DNA of 64,000 bases from Lachnospiraceae bacterium (GTDB lineage Bacteria > Bacillota > Clostridia > Lachnospirales > Lachnospiraceae): the NCBI GenBank assembly GCA_024684085.1, contig JAIKXM010000005.1, forward strand, positions 35,506 through 99,505, read 5' to 3'. A program made the translations under genes and the position numbers. A model generated the notes under the pieces. The model worked only from the letters and a program-made list of their open reading frames with translations. It had not been told where the DNA came from and ran no database searches. Below, one piece after another: positions 29,749 through 37,866 of the stretch (position 1 is its first letter; every line of letters starts with the position of its first letter).

Positions 29749-29773
29749 GATATTTAACTCCTTCCTCTCTTCG

Positions 29774-30328
29774 TTAATTCTTCCTGTCATCCTTTATGGC
29801 CGCATACCACACATGATCACAAATCCCCAGATTATTACGTCCTGCCTGGCGCAGTATACCTTCAAGCTTCATACCGGCTTTCTCCATGACGCGTCCTGAT
29901 TTTGGATTATTGACATCATGACAGGCAGCGACTCGATTCAGGCCAACTTCGTCAAACAGATAATCCATCACTGCCCTAAGTGCTTCCGGCATGATTCCCT
30001 GCCCCCAGTAAGTCCTGCTCATGCAGTATCCCATCTCCGCGGCATCTATTTCTTCCTTCAAGTGCACCACAGAAATATTACCGATAGCAGTTCCTGAACT
30101 TTTCAGCTCGATGACCCAGTTAAAATAATCGCCCTCCTCATACCTGGAAATCCAATCTTGAAGAAGCATACGGGTAATATCCACACTCGGATGAGCGGGC
30201 CATGTGAGATATTTGGTAACCTCCGGATCAGATGCCCAATGATTGTACATATCTTCAGCATCTTCCATCACATACCTTCTCAAAATCAATCGTTCGGTTT
30301 CGATTCTCTTGGTTCCTAATTTCTTCAA
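29774..30328 (-). CDS. GNAT N-acetyltransferase, RimJ/RimL type
   Basis: 184 aa. The ETERLILRRYVMEDAEDMYNH opening and the GYCMSRTYWGQGIMPEALRA acetyl-CoA motif are typical of the Acetyltransf_3 group, which acetylates protein N termini or small amines. The preferred start is a TTG 8 nt after GGAGGAGG; an in-frame TTG six codons earlier overlaps that ribosome binding site. It is flanked on both sides by broken genes. Confidence 0.85.
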   Translation of the reverse strand: MKKLGTKRIETERLILRRYVMEDAEDMYNHWASDPEVTKYLTWPAHPSVDITRMLLQDWISRYEEGDYFNWVIELKSSGTAIGNISVVHLKEEIDAAEMGYCMSRTYWGQGIMPEALRAVMDYLFDEVGLNRVAACHDVNNPKSGRVMEKAGMKLEGILRQAGRNNLGICDHVWYAAIKDDRKN

Positions 30329-30360
30329 CTTGTCTTCCTCCTCCAAAGTGCCTTGTGTCC

Positions 30361-30493
30361 TTACCTCGCCAATTCCACCAGTCTGTCATCTTCGCAGGGA
30401 ACCACTACATCGATGCCTCGCAAGTAACTATCCCTGCAGCATTTTGATCATGATCGCCTGCAATGCGGCGGTGCCATAGACTTTTCCCTGCAT
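30361..30493 (-). pseudogene. Short gene remnant of unknown origin
   Basis: MQGKVYGTAALQAIMIKMLQ reads from 30493 to a stop, and in another frame LRGIDVVVPCEDDRLVELAR runs to a stop at 30361. Each piece looks protein-like and follows the other in order, suggesting the frameshifted tail of a lost gene. The family is not recognised. Confidence 0.35.
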
Positions 30494-30497
30494 CCTC

Positions 30498-30986
30498 TCA
30501 ATTCTTCTTTTCTATTTTCAGTTCCAGGCAATTCCACTCCTGTCCCAATACCGAATATACTTCCCTATCCTCCAGTGGGATATCTTCAAATCCAACCGCT
30601 TTATAACAGTAATAGGCGGATGGATTATTCTCGAACACCCCAAGCGTTGCCTTGTTGGCACCGTAGATTTCAAAGGCAAATCGCAGTCCCAGTTTCAACA
30701 TTTCCTTGCCATAGCCCATACCGCGTTTTGCGGGATCCACAATTACAAATCCGATCCGTAAAGTATCGAAGTTTTCCTCCGGAAGACGCATATTGAAAAA
30801 TCCCACCGGTTCTGAATCTTCAAAGGCCACAAAGGGCATTGCGCCAAGTACCACATTGAACTGTTCCTCTGTCAGCGGGTATTTCCCCAGCACTCCTGCC
30901 GTCCATTTATAAAAAGCCTCTTCCTCCCTACACCAGGAAAGAATGGTTCCTGCATCCTTTTTGTTATAAGGTCTCAATCGTAACAT
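30498..30986 (-). CDS. GNAT N-acetyltransferase
   Basis: 162 aa, complete. LRLRPYNKKDAGTILSWCRE at the start, the acetyl-CoA loop VDPAKRGMGYGKEMLKLGLR (about 88-107) and the C-terminal NNPSAYYCYKAVGFEDI are classic GNAT features. GAGG precedes the ATG. It lies 14 bp downstream of the exporter ATPase gene. A frameshifted relative of its N terminus lies at 27369-27499, so this family has been copied within the block. Confidence 0.87.
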   Translation of the reverse strand: MLRLRPYNKKDAGTILSWCREEEAFYKWTAGVLGKYPLTEEQFNVVLGAMPFVAFEDSEPVGFFNMRLPEENFDTLRIGFVIVDPAKRGMGYGKEMLKLGLRFAFEIYGANKATLGVFENNPSAYYCYKAVGFEDIPLEDREVYSVLGQEWNCLELKIEKKN

Positions 30987-31000
30987 ATTCCTTACCTCCG

Positions 31001-32050
31001 TTATACTTTTCCTTCGTAAATTTTCTTAATGACACTCTCCGTGGAAATCTCCTCAAGACGCACATCCCGAATCTTGATCTGCTCCTGCAAGAAACTTAGA
31101 ACCTTCATCAGCGAAATCTGTGATTCATCGATCAGTATACTGATCCACTCATCTTCCCGATCAAAGGAAAAAATAACATCAGGGAACTGTTCCTCCAAAT
31201 GCGTCTTTACACATTCCATTTGCTGCTTCTGTAATTCCTCGGACACTTCCACATTTCTCTTGTTCAGATTCAGTTTCAGCGTACGATATGCACCGAAAAA
31301 ATTCTTAAGATGATCGATATCATTATCGTAGAGCATGGTTCCTTTATCAATGATGATGATCCTCTTACAGAGCGCATCCACATCTCCCATATCGTGGGTA
31401 GTAAGTATTACTGTTGTATTTTTCTCCTGATTCAGCGATGCGATCAATGTTCGTATCTTGGCCTTCATGGACACATCCAATCCGATGGTGGGCTCATCAA
31501 GGAATACCACCGGAGGATTGTGCAGGAATGCTGCCAGAATATCGGAAAGTGTTCTCTGTCCCAGTGACATCTGGCGCACCGGTTTACCCAGCAGATCGTC
31601 CAGATTGATCATAGATCTGTACAGTTCCATCATTTCCTTATAATCCTGATCACTGATGCGATAGATATCCTTCAGGATCTTAAAAGATTCCACCAGCGGC
31701 AGAGACCACCAAAGCTGGGAGCGCTGTCCAAATACTACTCCGATATTCTGAGAATTTGCCTCCCTGTTCTTGTAAGGCACTCTTCCGTTTACCAGAATCT
31801 CTCCGGAGGAAGGCTCCAATACGCCGGTCATCATTTTTATAGTGGTGGATTTACCCGCACCGTTGGGTCCAAGATATCCCACGATCTCTCCCGGCACGAT
31901 CCCGAAGGATACGTTATTCACCGCCGTGATCGTCTTATAATCTCTTGAGAACATATCACGAAAGCTCCCTTTCAAGCCTTCATGTCGATTAAGGATCTTA
32001 AATTCCTTACACACGTTGTTCAATTCAATAATATTATTCTGTTCACTCAC
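31001..32050 (-). CDS. ABC exporter ATP-binding protein
   Basis: 349 aa. Walker A GPNGAGKST (about 58-66), a signature MSLGQR in place of LSGGQ, Walker B VVFLDEPTIGLD and the switch TTHDMGDVD are intact. The C-terminal ~100 residues form an extra domain usual in the NatA/multidrug-like group paired with two ABC-2 permeases. The start is taken as GTG at 32050, 8 nt after AGAGGAGG; the longer in-frame reading would run through an intergenic palindromic repeat. Its permeases lie 4 kb downstream. Confidence 0.87.
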   Translation of the reverse strand: MSEQNNIIELNNVCKEFKILNRHEGLKGSFRDMFSRDYKTITAVNNVSFGIVPGEIVGYLGPNGAGKSTTIKMMTGVLEPSSGEILVNGRVPYKNREANSQNIGVVFGQRSQLWWSLPLVESFKILKDIYRISDQDYKEMMELYRSMINLDDLLGKPVRQMSLGQRTLSDILAAFLHNPPVVFLDEPTIGLDVSMKAKIRTLIASLNQEKNTTVILTTHDMGDVDALCKRIIIIDKGTMLYDNDIDHLKNFFGAYRTLKLNLNKRNVEVSEELQKQQMECVKTHLEEQFPDVIFSFDREDEWISILIDESQISLMKVLSFLQEQIKIRDVRLEEISTESVIKKIYEGKV

Positions 32051-32084
32051 TTTTTCTTCCTCCTCTATAAACATCTGTCTTTTG

Positions 32085-32160
32085 CGCAAGTGCTCATCCT
32101 TAGCGGAGCTTTTTTGTGTAATAGGAATTAGGAATTGCTTCCTATTACATAAAAAAGCTC
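32085..32160 (-). repeat. Terminator-associated palindromic repeat, copy 3
   Basis: GCGCAAGTGCTCATCCTTAG is followed by a 22-bp inverted repeat with one mismatch (32106-32127 / 32139-32160; arm GAGCTTTTTTGTGTAATAGG). The outer A-run is the T-tract of the terminator of the small gene at 32227. Confidence 0.8.
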
Positions 32161-32183
32161 CATGGATATTCATATCCACAGAG
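32151..32183 (-). terminator. Terminator of the 39-residue gene
   Basis: A 12-bp stem with two G-T pairs (CTCTGTGGATAT / ATATCCATGGAG on the minus strand) and a short loop, followed by C and six T's, 44 bp after the small gene's stop. Confidence 0.75.
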
Positions 32184-32226
32184 CGAATAGACAAATCAAA
32201 GATACGATTCTCTTCTGACAGTAATG

Positions 32227-32346
32227 TCAATCACTGAATACAGATAGAGAATCCCATCGCGCTCTGTTAATATGGCAGACATAGTTAATATCTGTCACCG
32301 AATATATCTTATGTGTCCCATTATAATTCACGACCTTAATTCTCAT
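32227..32346 (-). CDS. Small orphan protein, 39 aa
   Basis: The ATG at 32346 has AAAGGAG 7 nt upstream and opens MRIKVVNYNGTHKIYSVTDI, ending in SLSVFSD. There is no signal peptide or membrane helix; it looks like a small beta-rich protein. A near-consensus promoter lies upstream and a terminator downstream, so it is a complete transcription unit of its own. No family is recognised. The unit's completeness is the main evidence that it is real. Confidence 0.6.
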   Translation of the reverse strand: MRIKVVNYNGTHKIYSVTDINYVCHINRARWDSLSVFSD

Positions 32347-32397
32347 ACCGTACTCCTTTCTCCAAAAAAATAATGAGGTCTGATAGAATTGTTTGTA

Positions 32398-32426
32398 AGT
32401 ATACGAAACGTTTTTATCGTTGTCAA
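32398..32426 (-). promoter_or_regulatory. Strong promoter of the 39-residue gene
   Basis: Minus-strand TTGACA (32421-32426), exactly 17 nt, TATACT (32398-32403): one of the best sigma-A type promoters in the window, about 45 bp before the ATG. Confidence 0.8.
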
Positions 32427-32446
32427 TACTTTTTCTATAATTTACA

Positions 32447-32473
32447 AAAAAGAATGTCGCTTGCGACATTCTT
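32447..32473 (-). terminator. Second terminator downstream of degV
   Basis: Perfect 11-bp stem AAGAATGTCGC / GCGACATTCTT with a 2-nt loop followed on the minus strand by TTTTG, just ahead of the small gene's promoter. It would insulate that promoter. Confidence 0.8.
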
Positions 32474-32576
32474 GCGCCGAGCGCGGATGCTTTAGCATCA
32501 GCTACCTTTCGCGCGAGTGCGCATCCTTAGCGGAGCTTTTTTGTGTAATAGGATGCAATTCCTATTACACAAAAAA
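32474..32576 (-). repeat. Terminator-associated palindromic repeat, copy 4 (longest form)
   Basis: Contains GCGCCGAGCGCGGATGC, GATGCTTTAGCATC, GCGCGAGTGCGC, CCTTAGCGGAGC and a perfect 16-bp inverted repeat TTTTTTGTGTAATAGG / CCTATTACACAAAAAA (32537-32552 / 32561-32576). The A-run merges with the degV terminator T-tract. Confidence 0.82.
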
Positions 32577-32612
32577 ATGGCAGGAACAACATACTACTGT
32601 TACTCCTGCCAT
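32577..32612 (-). terminator. Intrinsic terminator after degV
   Basis: Stem ATGGCAGGA / TCCTGCCAT with extra inner pairs, followed on the minus strand by seven T's that also begin the palindromic repeat. It starts 7 bp after the degV stop. Confidence 0.85.
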
Positions 32613-32618
32613 ATCTTA

Positions 32619-33482
32619 CTATTTCGTATCACCCATAAAGAACAAAGCGACCGTCCCCGGGCCCGCATGTCCGCCGATCACAGGTCCGAGGCAATTGATC
32701 AATATATTCTTCTTGCCAAACCGTCTCTCTACCTCATCGGCTACAAACTGCGCATCCTCCGGGCAATCACCGTGACTTATAAAAACAGTATCATTCTGAT
32801 CGGCAAAGCTTCCCATCCTTCTCTCCATATCATCAACGAGGGCCACCAGAGATTTCTTCCTGCCCCTGACATTCCTTAAGGGTGCAAGCTTGCCTTCCAA
32901 GTCCACATGCAGTATAGGCTTCACACCCACTATCGTTCCGATCAGAGCCGAAGTCTTAGACAAACGTCCGCCTCTGTAGAGATGATTAAGATCATCGACA
33001 GTGAACATATGCACGAGATTATTCTTATTGGCTTCCAGCCAGTCCTTCGTCTCATGCAGACTCTTACCCGCATCTCTCATACCTATCGCATAATGCAGCA
33101 GCAGCCCATGCCCCATGGAAGCTGCAAGTGAATCAACTACCTGGATATCCACGTCAGGATATTTCTCCTTAATATCCTCAGCGGCAAGTCTGAAGCTGTT
33201 ATATGTACCGCTCATACCTGACGAAAATGCGAGCACAAGTATCTCCCTGCCATCCGGAATCGCAGCCTCAATAGCTTCAAAAGCTTCTTCCGGATTGACC
33301 TGTGATGTTGAAGGAATAGTACCCGTACGTACAAGCGCATAGAAATCATCCAATGACATTGAACGTTCTCCGCCATATGTCACTCCATCTATCGTATACT
33401 TAAGATTCACAACCTTGACATTATGCTCACGGGTATATGCTTCCGGCATATCCGTCGTGGAATCTGTGATTATCTGAAACAT
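32619..33482 (-). CDS. DegV family fatty-acid binding protein
   Basis: 287 aa. DegV (FakB-like) proteins bind a fatty acid and present it to the FakA kinase. Visible are the N-terminal IITDSTTDMPEAYTRE, the lipid-pocket strand TSQVNPEEAFEAIE, LAFSSGMSGTYNSFRLAAED and the C-terminal GPVIGGHAGPGTVALFF. The ATG overlaps the stop of the glycosyltransferase gene by one base. No fakA is in the window. Terminators and a repeat follow. Confidence 0.9.
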   Translation of the reverse strand: MFQIITDSTTDMPEAYTREHNVKVVNLKYTIDGVTYGGERSMSLDDFYALVRTGTIPSTSQVNPEEAFEAIEAAIPDGREILVLAFSSGMSGTYNSFRLAAEDIKEKYPDVDIQVVDSLAASMGHGLLLHYAIGMRDAGKSLHETKDWLEANKNNLVHMFTVDDLNHLYRGGRLSKTSALIGTIVGVKPILHVDLEGKLAPLRNVRGRKKSLVALVDDMERRMGSFADQNDTVFISHGDCPEDAQFVADEVERRFGKKNILINCLGPVIGGHAGPGTVALFFMGDTK

Positions 33483-34636
33483 CAATTCCTTCCTCCTTTA
33501 AACAGCGTCCGCATCTTCTGACGAACAGCATATTCTATCATCCATTTACCGCTTCTGTTAAATCTGAAGTAGTAGGAATTGTCAACAAGCTCTCTTTCCT
33601 TCGAAGTGTCATCTGTGACACTTGTGTCATATAATTTGATCTGGTCGCCTTCGATCCCGAGAATGACATTCATCTCATGGGGACGGCACTCCAGCGCAAA
33701 AGATCGCATAACCTTATAAGGCAAGTCTTTTTTTGATAAAAGATATCTGCGTTTCCCTGTATTCTCCCTGGCTCCGTATATGCTCACGCACAGATCTTCC
33801 TCGTCAACCGACAGATATCTGCCAAGGCCTGCATATTCAAAGAATGCATCATAAAAGACATCACCCTCACTCGCCGGAATGAGATTAAAACGCTCTCCGC
33901 ATCCCATATTCATCGGCACCTGATAGATACTGGTATGATCCAATGTATGAACGCCCTCATCGGCGAAGCAGGTACTGAAAGATGTATATGGATATACAAA
34001 TACCTTTTTCTCTTCAATACAATAAGCTATATGATACTTAAGCCATGAGGATTCCGGCCATTTCCTTACTGTAGCCGGGACATCATCCGACATAGGGCGG
34101 TCTTTATTCTCCTCATACCAGGCCATGAATTCCTTCCACCTGTTACGAAGCCACACCTGTCCCCATGACTGCGCCATATTCATAAAATATACATCATATC
34201 TGCCTTTAACAGGATCAAAGGGAAGATTCTTCTGATAATTCCAAAGATGAGTATACAGAGATATACCTGCAACCTTCTCATCATCATAATAATAATCCAC
34301 TGTCTGCTTCATGTAATTATAGAAGCCCTTAGCCGGCAGGATATCATCCTCAAATACTGCGACCGCATCGAGATCATATTGCTCCATATAGGAACCGCAC
34401 TTTATTATATGCTTACGAAGTCCGAGATTAACAGACTGGTATTCTACTGCCTTTTCGCCATGGGGCCAAACAAAGCCCTCCGCCAGTTCATATACATCAT
34501 CATTGCCGCTGTGATCAATGCTGATTATCAATGTAACACAATCTCCACCGTAATCCGCTGCCGACAACGCTTCAAGAAGTCTTCTCATACTTCCCGTTCT
34601 GTTATATCCGATCGCAATTATCCCAAGTCTGTTCAT
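33482..34636 (-). CDS. Glycosyltransferase, GT-A fold
   Basis: 384 aa, cytosolic. The N-terminal LGIIAIGYNRTGSMRRLLEA and IISIDHSGNDDV strands, plus the metal-binding VFEDDILPAKGFYNYM, indicate a GT-A enzyme resembling the GNT-I/GT2-like group. The C-terminal ~100 residues are an extra domain I do not recognise. It is translationally coupled to the acetyltransferase gene upstream (TAATG overlap) and to degV downstream. It likely decorates a surface glycan. Confidence 0.75.
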   Translation of the reverse strand: MNRLGIIAIGYNRTGSMRRLLEALSAADYGGDCVTLIISIDHSGNDDVYELAEGFVWPHGEKAVEYQSVNLGLRKHIIKCGSYMEQYDLDAVAVFEDDILPAKGFYNYMKQTVDYYYDDEKVAGISLYTHLWNYQKNLPFDPVKGRYDVYFMNMAQSWGQVWLRNRWKEFMAWYEENKDRPMSDDVPATVRKWPESSWLKYHIAYCIEEKKVFVYPYTSFSTCFADEGVHTLDHTSIYQVPMNMGCGERFNLIPASEGDVFYDAFFEYAGLGRYLSVDEEDLCVSIYGARENTGKRRYLLSKKDLPYKVMRSFALECRPHEMNVILGIEGDQIKLYDTSVTDDTSKERELVDNSYYFRFNRSGKWMIEYAVRQKMRTLFKGGRN

Positions 34637-35385
34637 TAAATCTCCCGACCACTTCGAAGCTTCTTAATATCATTAAAAAGATGGGCATTGGCTTCTAACC
34701 AGGCCTCTTCTCTGTCCCACCACTTATGCTCAAGAAGCCATTCTATATCTTCATCATCAAATCTGTATCTGATCACCTTAGCAGGCACACCACCGACAAC
34801 GGCATAAGGAGGAACATCCTTAGTCACTACAGCGCCGGCGCCGATGATCGCCCCGTCTCCTACAGTGACCCCTGCAAAGATCTTAACTCCGTCACCGATC
34901 CAGACATCATTGCCTATTATATTAGCAATGCGTTCTTTCTCATCGATCCATTTTATCTCATCGAAACTGTTACCGGTATTGATCCTCCATTTATTCGCCG
35001 GATAGGACGAATAAAACATCGGTGAAGTCGATACCCATTCTCGCGACGGATGCTGTCCGATGATATTAATGACAGAATGACCGATAGAACAGAATCTTCC
35101 GATATCAGTATTCATTAAAACAGAGCCTTTGCAGATATAAGATCCTTTACCGACTCTGCACTCCGTCAGATCACCATAGACAGCAGTATGCGCTTCCAAT
35201 ACGGAACTGTGAAGGTCACCTGCAACATAACTTCCGGAAGCTATATCTGTCCAATAATCGATCCGTCCTTTTCTGCCGAACTTAACTTCCCCGAACAGAC
35301 GATACTTTACCTTCTTATATTTTGCCAGTATCATACGTCCGAGCTTAATGAAGATATTATTGGATGTAGCGAAGTTAATATTCAT
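34636..35385 (-). CDS. Hexapeptide-repeat O-acetyltransferase
   Basis: 249 aa, left-handed beta-helix family. Hexapeptide turns ([51 protein letters not shown]) and [14 protein letters not shown] near the end are characteristic of xenobiotic/sugar O-acetyltransferases. The start is taken at 35385 ([10 protein letters not shown]) with GAGG 9 nt upstream; earlier in-frame starts lack a ribosome binding site, and the first falls at the transcription start. It is the first gene of a three-gene operon with the glycosyltransferase and degV. Confidence 0.82.
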   Translation of the reverse strand: MNINFATSNNIFIKLGRMILAKYKKVKYRLFGEVKFGRKGRIDYWTDIASGSYVAGDLHSSVLEAHTAVYGDLTECRVGKGSYICKGSVLMNTDIGRFCSIGHSVINIIGQHPSREWVSTSPMFYSSYPANKWRINTGNSFDEIKWIDEKERIANIIGNDVWIGDGVKIFAGVTVGDGAIIGAGAVVTKDVPPYAVVGGVPAKVIRYRFDDEDIEWLLEHKWWDREEAWLEANAHLFNDIKKLRSGREI

Positions 35386-35447
35386 TATCCAAAGCCTCAG
35401 ATCCTTCCATACGGATCGATCCATGATCAACGTCAGTATCAAAGATT

Positions 35448-35476
35448 AATATACCACGAGTAAGGAGATTTGTAAA
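35448..35476 (-). promoter_or_regulatory. Promoter of acetyltransferase-glycosyltransferase-degV operon
   Basis: Minus-strand TTTACA (35471-35476), 17 nt, TATATT (35448-35453), directly downstream of the terminator that ends the preceding operon. Confidence 0.7.
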
Positions 35477-35480
35477 AATA

Positions 35481-35504
35481 AAACAGTGGATCGCTCCACT
35501 GTTT
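35481..35504 (-). terminator. Terminator after the discoidin-domain gene
   Basis: Perfect 10-bp stem AAACAGTGGA / TCCACTGTTT, loop of 4, followed on the minus strand by TATTTTTAC. It ends the pgmB operon. Confidence 0.88.
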
Positions 35505-35512
35505 ATCCGCCA

Positions 35513-36139
35513 TTATTCATTGGCATATATCTCAAGTTCGGCAATCTGCCCGCCGCCGGCGCCTGTATTGCCCGTAAAGATAAGACGCAGCTTCATTGCC
35601 CTGATCTCTTCAAATTCCAGCACAAGTTCATTGCCTGTTAATGGATCAAAGTCATAGGTCTGCTCAGGCAAAAGCCCGACATAATCCCCGCCGTCCGTAC
35701 TGACTTCCACGCTGAAGGTCTGCTTGCGGGCTCCCCAGATAGTCTTGGGACACAGCAGCAGCTTAATGGCATGGATCCGATGAGGCTCATCGAATTCGGC
35801 CGTAAAGATATTCGGATAAGCATCAGCTTCACCTTCCCAATATGACGGTCCGTCAGTCTTACCGTCTTTTGCCTTACCGGGAGGATATACATCATTGAAT
35901 CCATTGGCATCAAAACGGGCAAGTTCAGAGATATTGACCCCGTCCGGCACTACCGGTACGAATGCCTCTCTTACGAATCTCGCCGGCGTGATGCTCTCTG
36001 TCTGATCGGGAGCTTCTACAACAGTCACCTCTCCATATTCAGTTTCACCGGCATAGGAGCGCATGTCCCATACGATGCCCCATATGACTATCGCCGATAA
36101 TGACATTAGTGTCATAATTATGATCCCTGTTTTTTTCAT
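35513..36139 (-). CDS. Membrane-anchored F5/8 type C (discoidin, CBM32-like) domain protein
   Basis: 208 aa. An N-terminal signal anchor (about residues 5-25) precedes one beta-sandwich domain (about 60-206). FDANGFNDVYPPGKAKDGKT, PNIFTAEFDEPHRIHAIKLL and the closing GQIAELEIYANE are typical of discoidin folds. It probably binds a carbohydrate at the cell surface. It lies 20 bp after the GH28-like gene in the same operon, so the two may act on the same glycan. Confidence 0.78.
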   Translation of the reverse strand: MKKTGIIIMTLMSLSAIVIWGIVWDMRSYAGETEYGEVTVVEAPDQTESITPARFVREAFVPVVPDGVNISELARFDANGFNDVYPPGKAKDGKTDGPSYWEGEADAYPNIFTAEFDEPHRIHAIKLLLCPKTIWGARKQTFSVEVSTDGGDYVGLLPEQTYDFDPLTGNELVLEFEEIRAMKLRLIFTGNTGAGGGQIAELEIYANE

Positions 36140-36159
36140 ACTCCCTCCGATAGATTGAT

Positions 36160-37719
36160 CTATTCGAACTTAACGCTTCCTACCGTATTCTCACTGATCT
36201 TGATCTTAGCTTCGTCAGCATCCCTAACCTCATTTCCGAACATAACAAGCCCCTTAACGGTCACATCATCCACTATATGTTCAGCGTCGAAGCCTGCAAT
36301 TCGCGAATACTTGTCATTACCTTCCATAAAGTTGACATTCTCAAGGCTTACTCCCCTGATCTGTCCTCTTTCAGGAGTCGATGACCAGTTATTATTCTGC
36401 ACAACGCCTATGTCGATGAGATAAGGCAGATCACTGTCTCCGCTTCCGACTTCTTCATGCTCCACCACGATATTCCTAAACAGGATATCTTCCACAAGCG
36501 CATCATCTGCGTTATGAACCGATATAACAGGCTTATGATAATTGTTAAGAACAGTGATATCCTCAAAAGTGACATTGGTTATAGTTGCGTTAGGTTTTTT
36601 ACCTTTATTGGTCTCGAACCCTATCTCCATTGACTGAGCAAGATCTGTCCATAACTGCATATCTCTGAAAACAATATCGTCACTGTTAAGATCGTAATTC
36701 TTAACTACAAGAGAATCATCCCACGACCGCACAAAGCAGTTGCTGATCTTATAATGAGCGCACGACTGGATACTCATACCGTCGCCGTTTGGCCTTGAAG
36801 ATATGATGCGAAGTCCGTCTATCACACCGTCTTCACAATCGTAGGCTTCAACGACCCATGCATTGGAATTAAGCACAACGATATCCCTGATCTCAGTTCC
36901 TTTACAATGCCCGAACTTTAACGGAACATAGGCCTCTCGCCCCTTCCAGCACTCGTAAGCAGAGCCATCCAGTATTCCACGACCGCACACCTTAACATCA
37001 CTTATAAAATTGGCATTCACATTGGTATGAAGAACACAGCCGCCTGCAAGGTAGAGAGTCTGTCCCTTGCTAAGCGAGAGCGAATCCACCGTCCACTCTC
37101 CCGGTCCGAAGCAGATGACATTCGGATCCTGAGGATCGGGCTTATCCTCTTCTTTTTCTATATGATTCGTGAAGATATGAAGTGCTCGCTCCGGCGAATC
37201 ATCAAACTGAAGGGTATAGTTACCCGGTGTGACCAGCCTGAATGAAACCGTATGTGCATCTTTATTTATCTGAGGCTCTATCCCCGCGGAAAGAGGACTT
37301 ATCTTCACCTTATCCAATTCTCTGTCAGGCACTCTGACCTCAACATCAACCGCGCCCTCGAAGTCAAATATAGCCACCGGTGTTCTCGACTGAGGCGGAA
37401 GATAATTACCGTACCATGATCTGGTATGATTGACATTAGTGTCATATACATAACACTCCTGTCCGTTGACCGTTACGAATGTATCCGTACAGTGAAGCAG
37501 TGAATAATCCCTCTTATCCTCACTTACATTTTCCAGATCCTCCGCGACAGCATCTCTTAAGGATCTCGGTCCTTCATACAGCACAACCTCGGATTGTTTC
37601 ACCATATCTTTCTTCTCCTTCAATTCTTTCGCCGTCCGCAATGCGAATACTCCGCATATATTTAACGCCAGTAAAAAAATAATCGCAATTATAATAATAA
37701 AAGCGCCAAACTTCTTCAT
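36160..37719 (-). CDS. GH28/dextranase-like parallel beta-helix glycosidase, membrane anchored
   Basis: 519 aa. The N-terminal helix (about 5-27) is a signal peptide or anchor; a beta-sandwich (about 75-180) precedes a right-handed beta-helix. SSRPNGDGMSIQSCAHYKISNC followed by VRSWDDSLVVKN (split here as two motifs: NGDG and WDDS) gives the paired acidic residues expected at the active site of polygalacturonase, dextranase or isopullulanase-type enzymes. The exact GH family and substrate are open. Being in a pgmB operon next to a GH65 locus makes an alpha-glucan more attractive than pectin. Confidence 0.72.
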   Translation of the reverse strand: MKKFGAFIIIIAIIFLLALNICGVFALRTAKELKEKKDMVKQSEVVLYEGPRSLRDAVAEDLENVSEDKRDYSLLHCTDTFVTVNGQECYVYDTNVNHTRSWYGNYLPPQSRTPVAIFDFEGAVDVEVRVPDRELDKVKISPLSAGIEPQINKDAHTVSFRLVTPGNYTLQFDDSPERALHIFTNHIEKEEDKPDPQDPNVICFGPGEWTVDSLSLSKGQTLYLAGGCVLHTNVNANFISDVKVCGRGILDGSAYECWKGREAYVPLKFGHCKGTEIRDIVVLNSNAWVVEAYDCEDGVIDGLRIISSRPNGDGMSIQSCAHYKISNCFVRSWDDSLVVKNYDLNSDDIVFRDMQLWTDLAQSMEIGFETNKGKKPNATITNVTFEDITVLNNYHKPVISVHNADDALVEDILFRNIVVEHEEVGSGDSDLPYLIDIGVVQNNNWSSTPERGQIRGVSLENVNFMEGNDKYSRIAGFDAEHIVDDVTVKGLVMFGNEVRDADEAKIKISENTVGSVKFE

Positions 37720-37730
37720 TCAACCCTCCC

Positions 37731-37866
37731 GAACTTTTCTGTTAATTCATCAGGATACTCTCCCGGACTTTTCCGTTAATTCAACAGGATGCTCTCCCGG
37801 ACTTTTCCGTTGATTCATCAGGATACTCTCCCGAACTTTCCCGCTAATTCATCAGGATACTCTCCC
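37731..37866. repeat. Four tandem 34-bp units over the pgmB stop codon
   Basis: Four units of exactly 34 bp, such as GGACTTTTCCGTTAATTCAA..., fill the gap between pgmB and the next gene. The fourth unit (37833-37866) holds the last codons (WESILMN) and stop of pgmB; the other three are non-coding copies of that gene end carried downstream. Confidence 0.93.

Noticed and set aside
32051..32230. Longer 409-residue reading of the exporter ATPase
   Set aside because: The extra 60 codons pass through the terminator-associated palindromic repeat and lack a ribosome binding site; GTG at 32050 has an ideal one.
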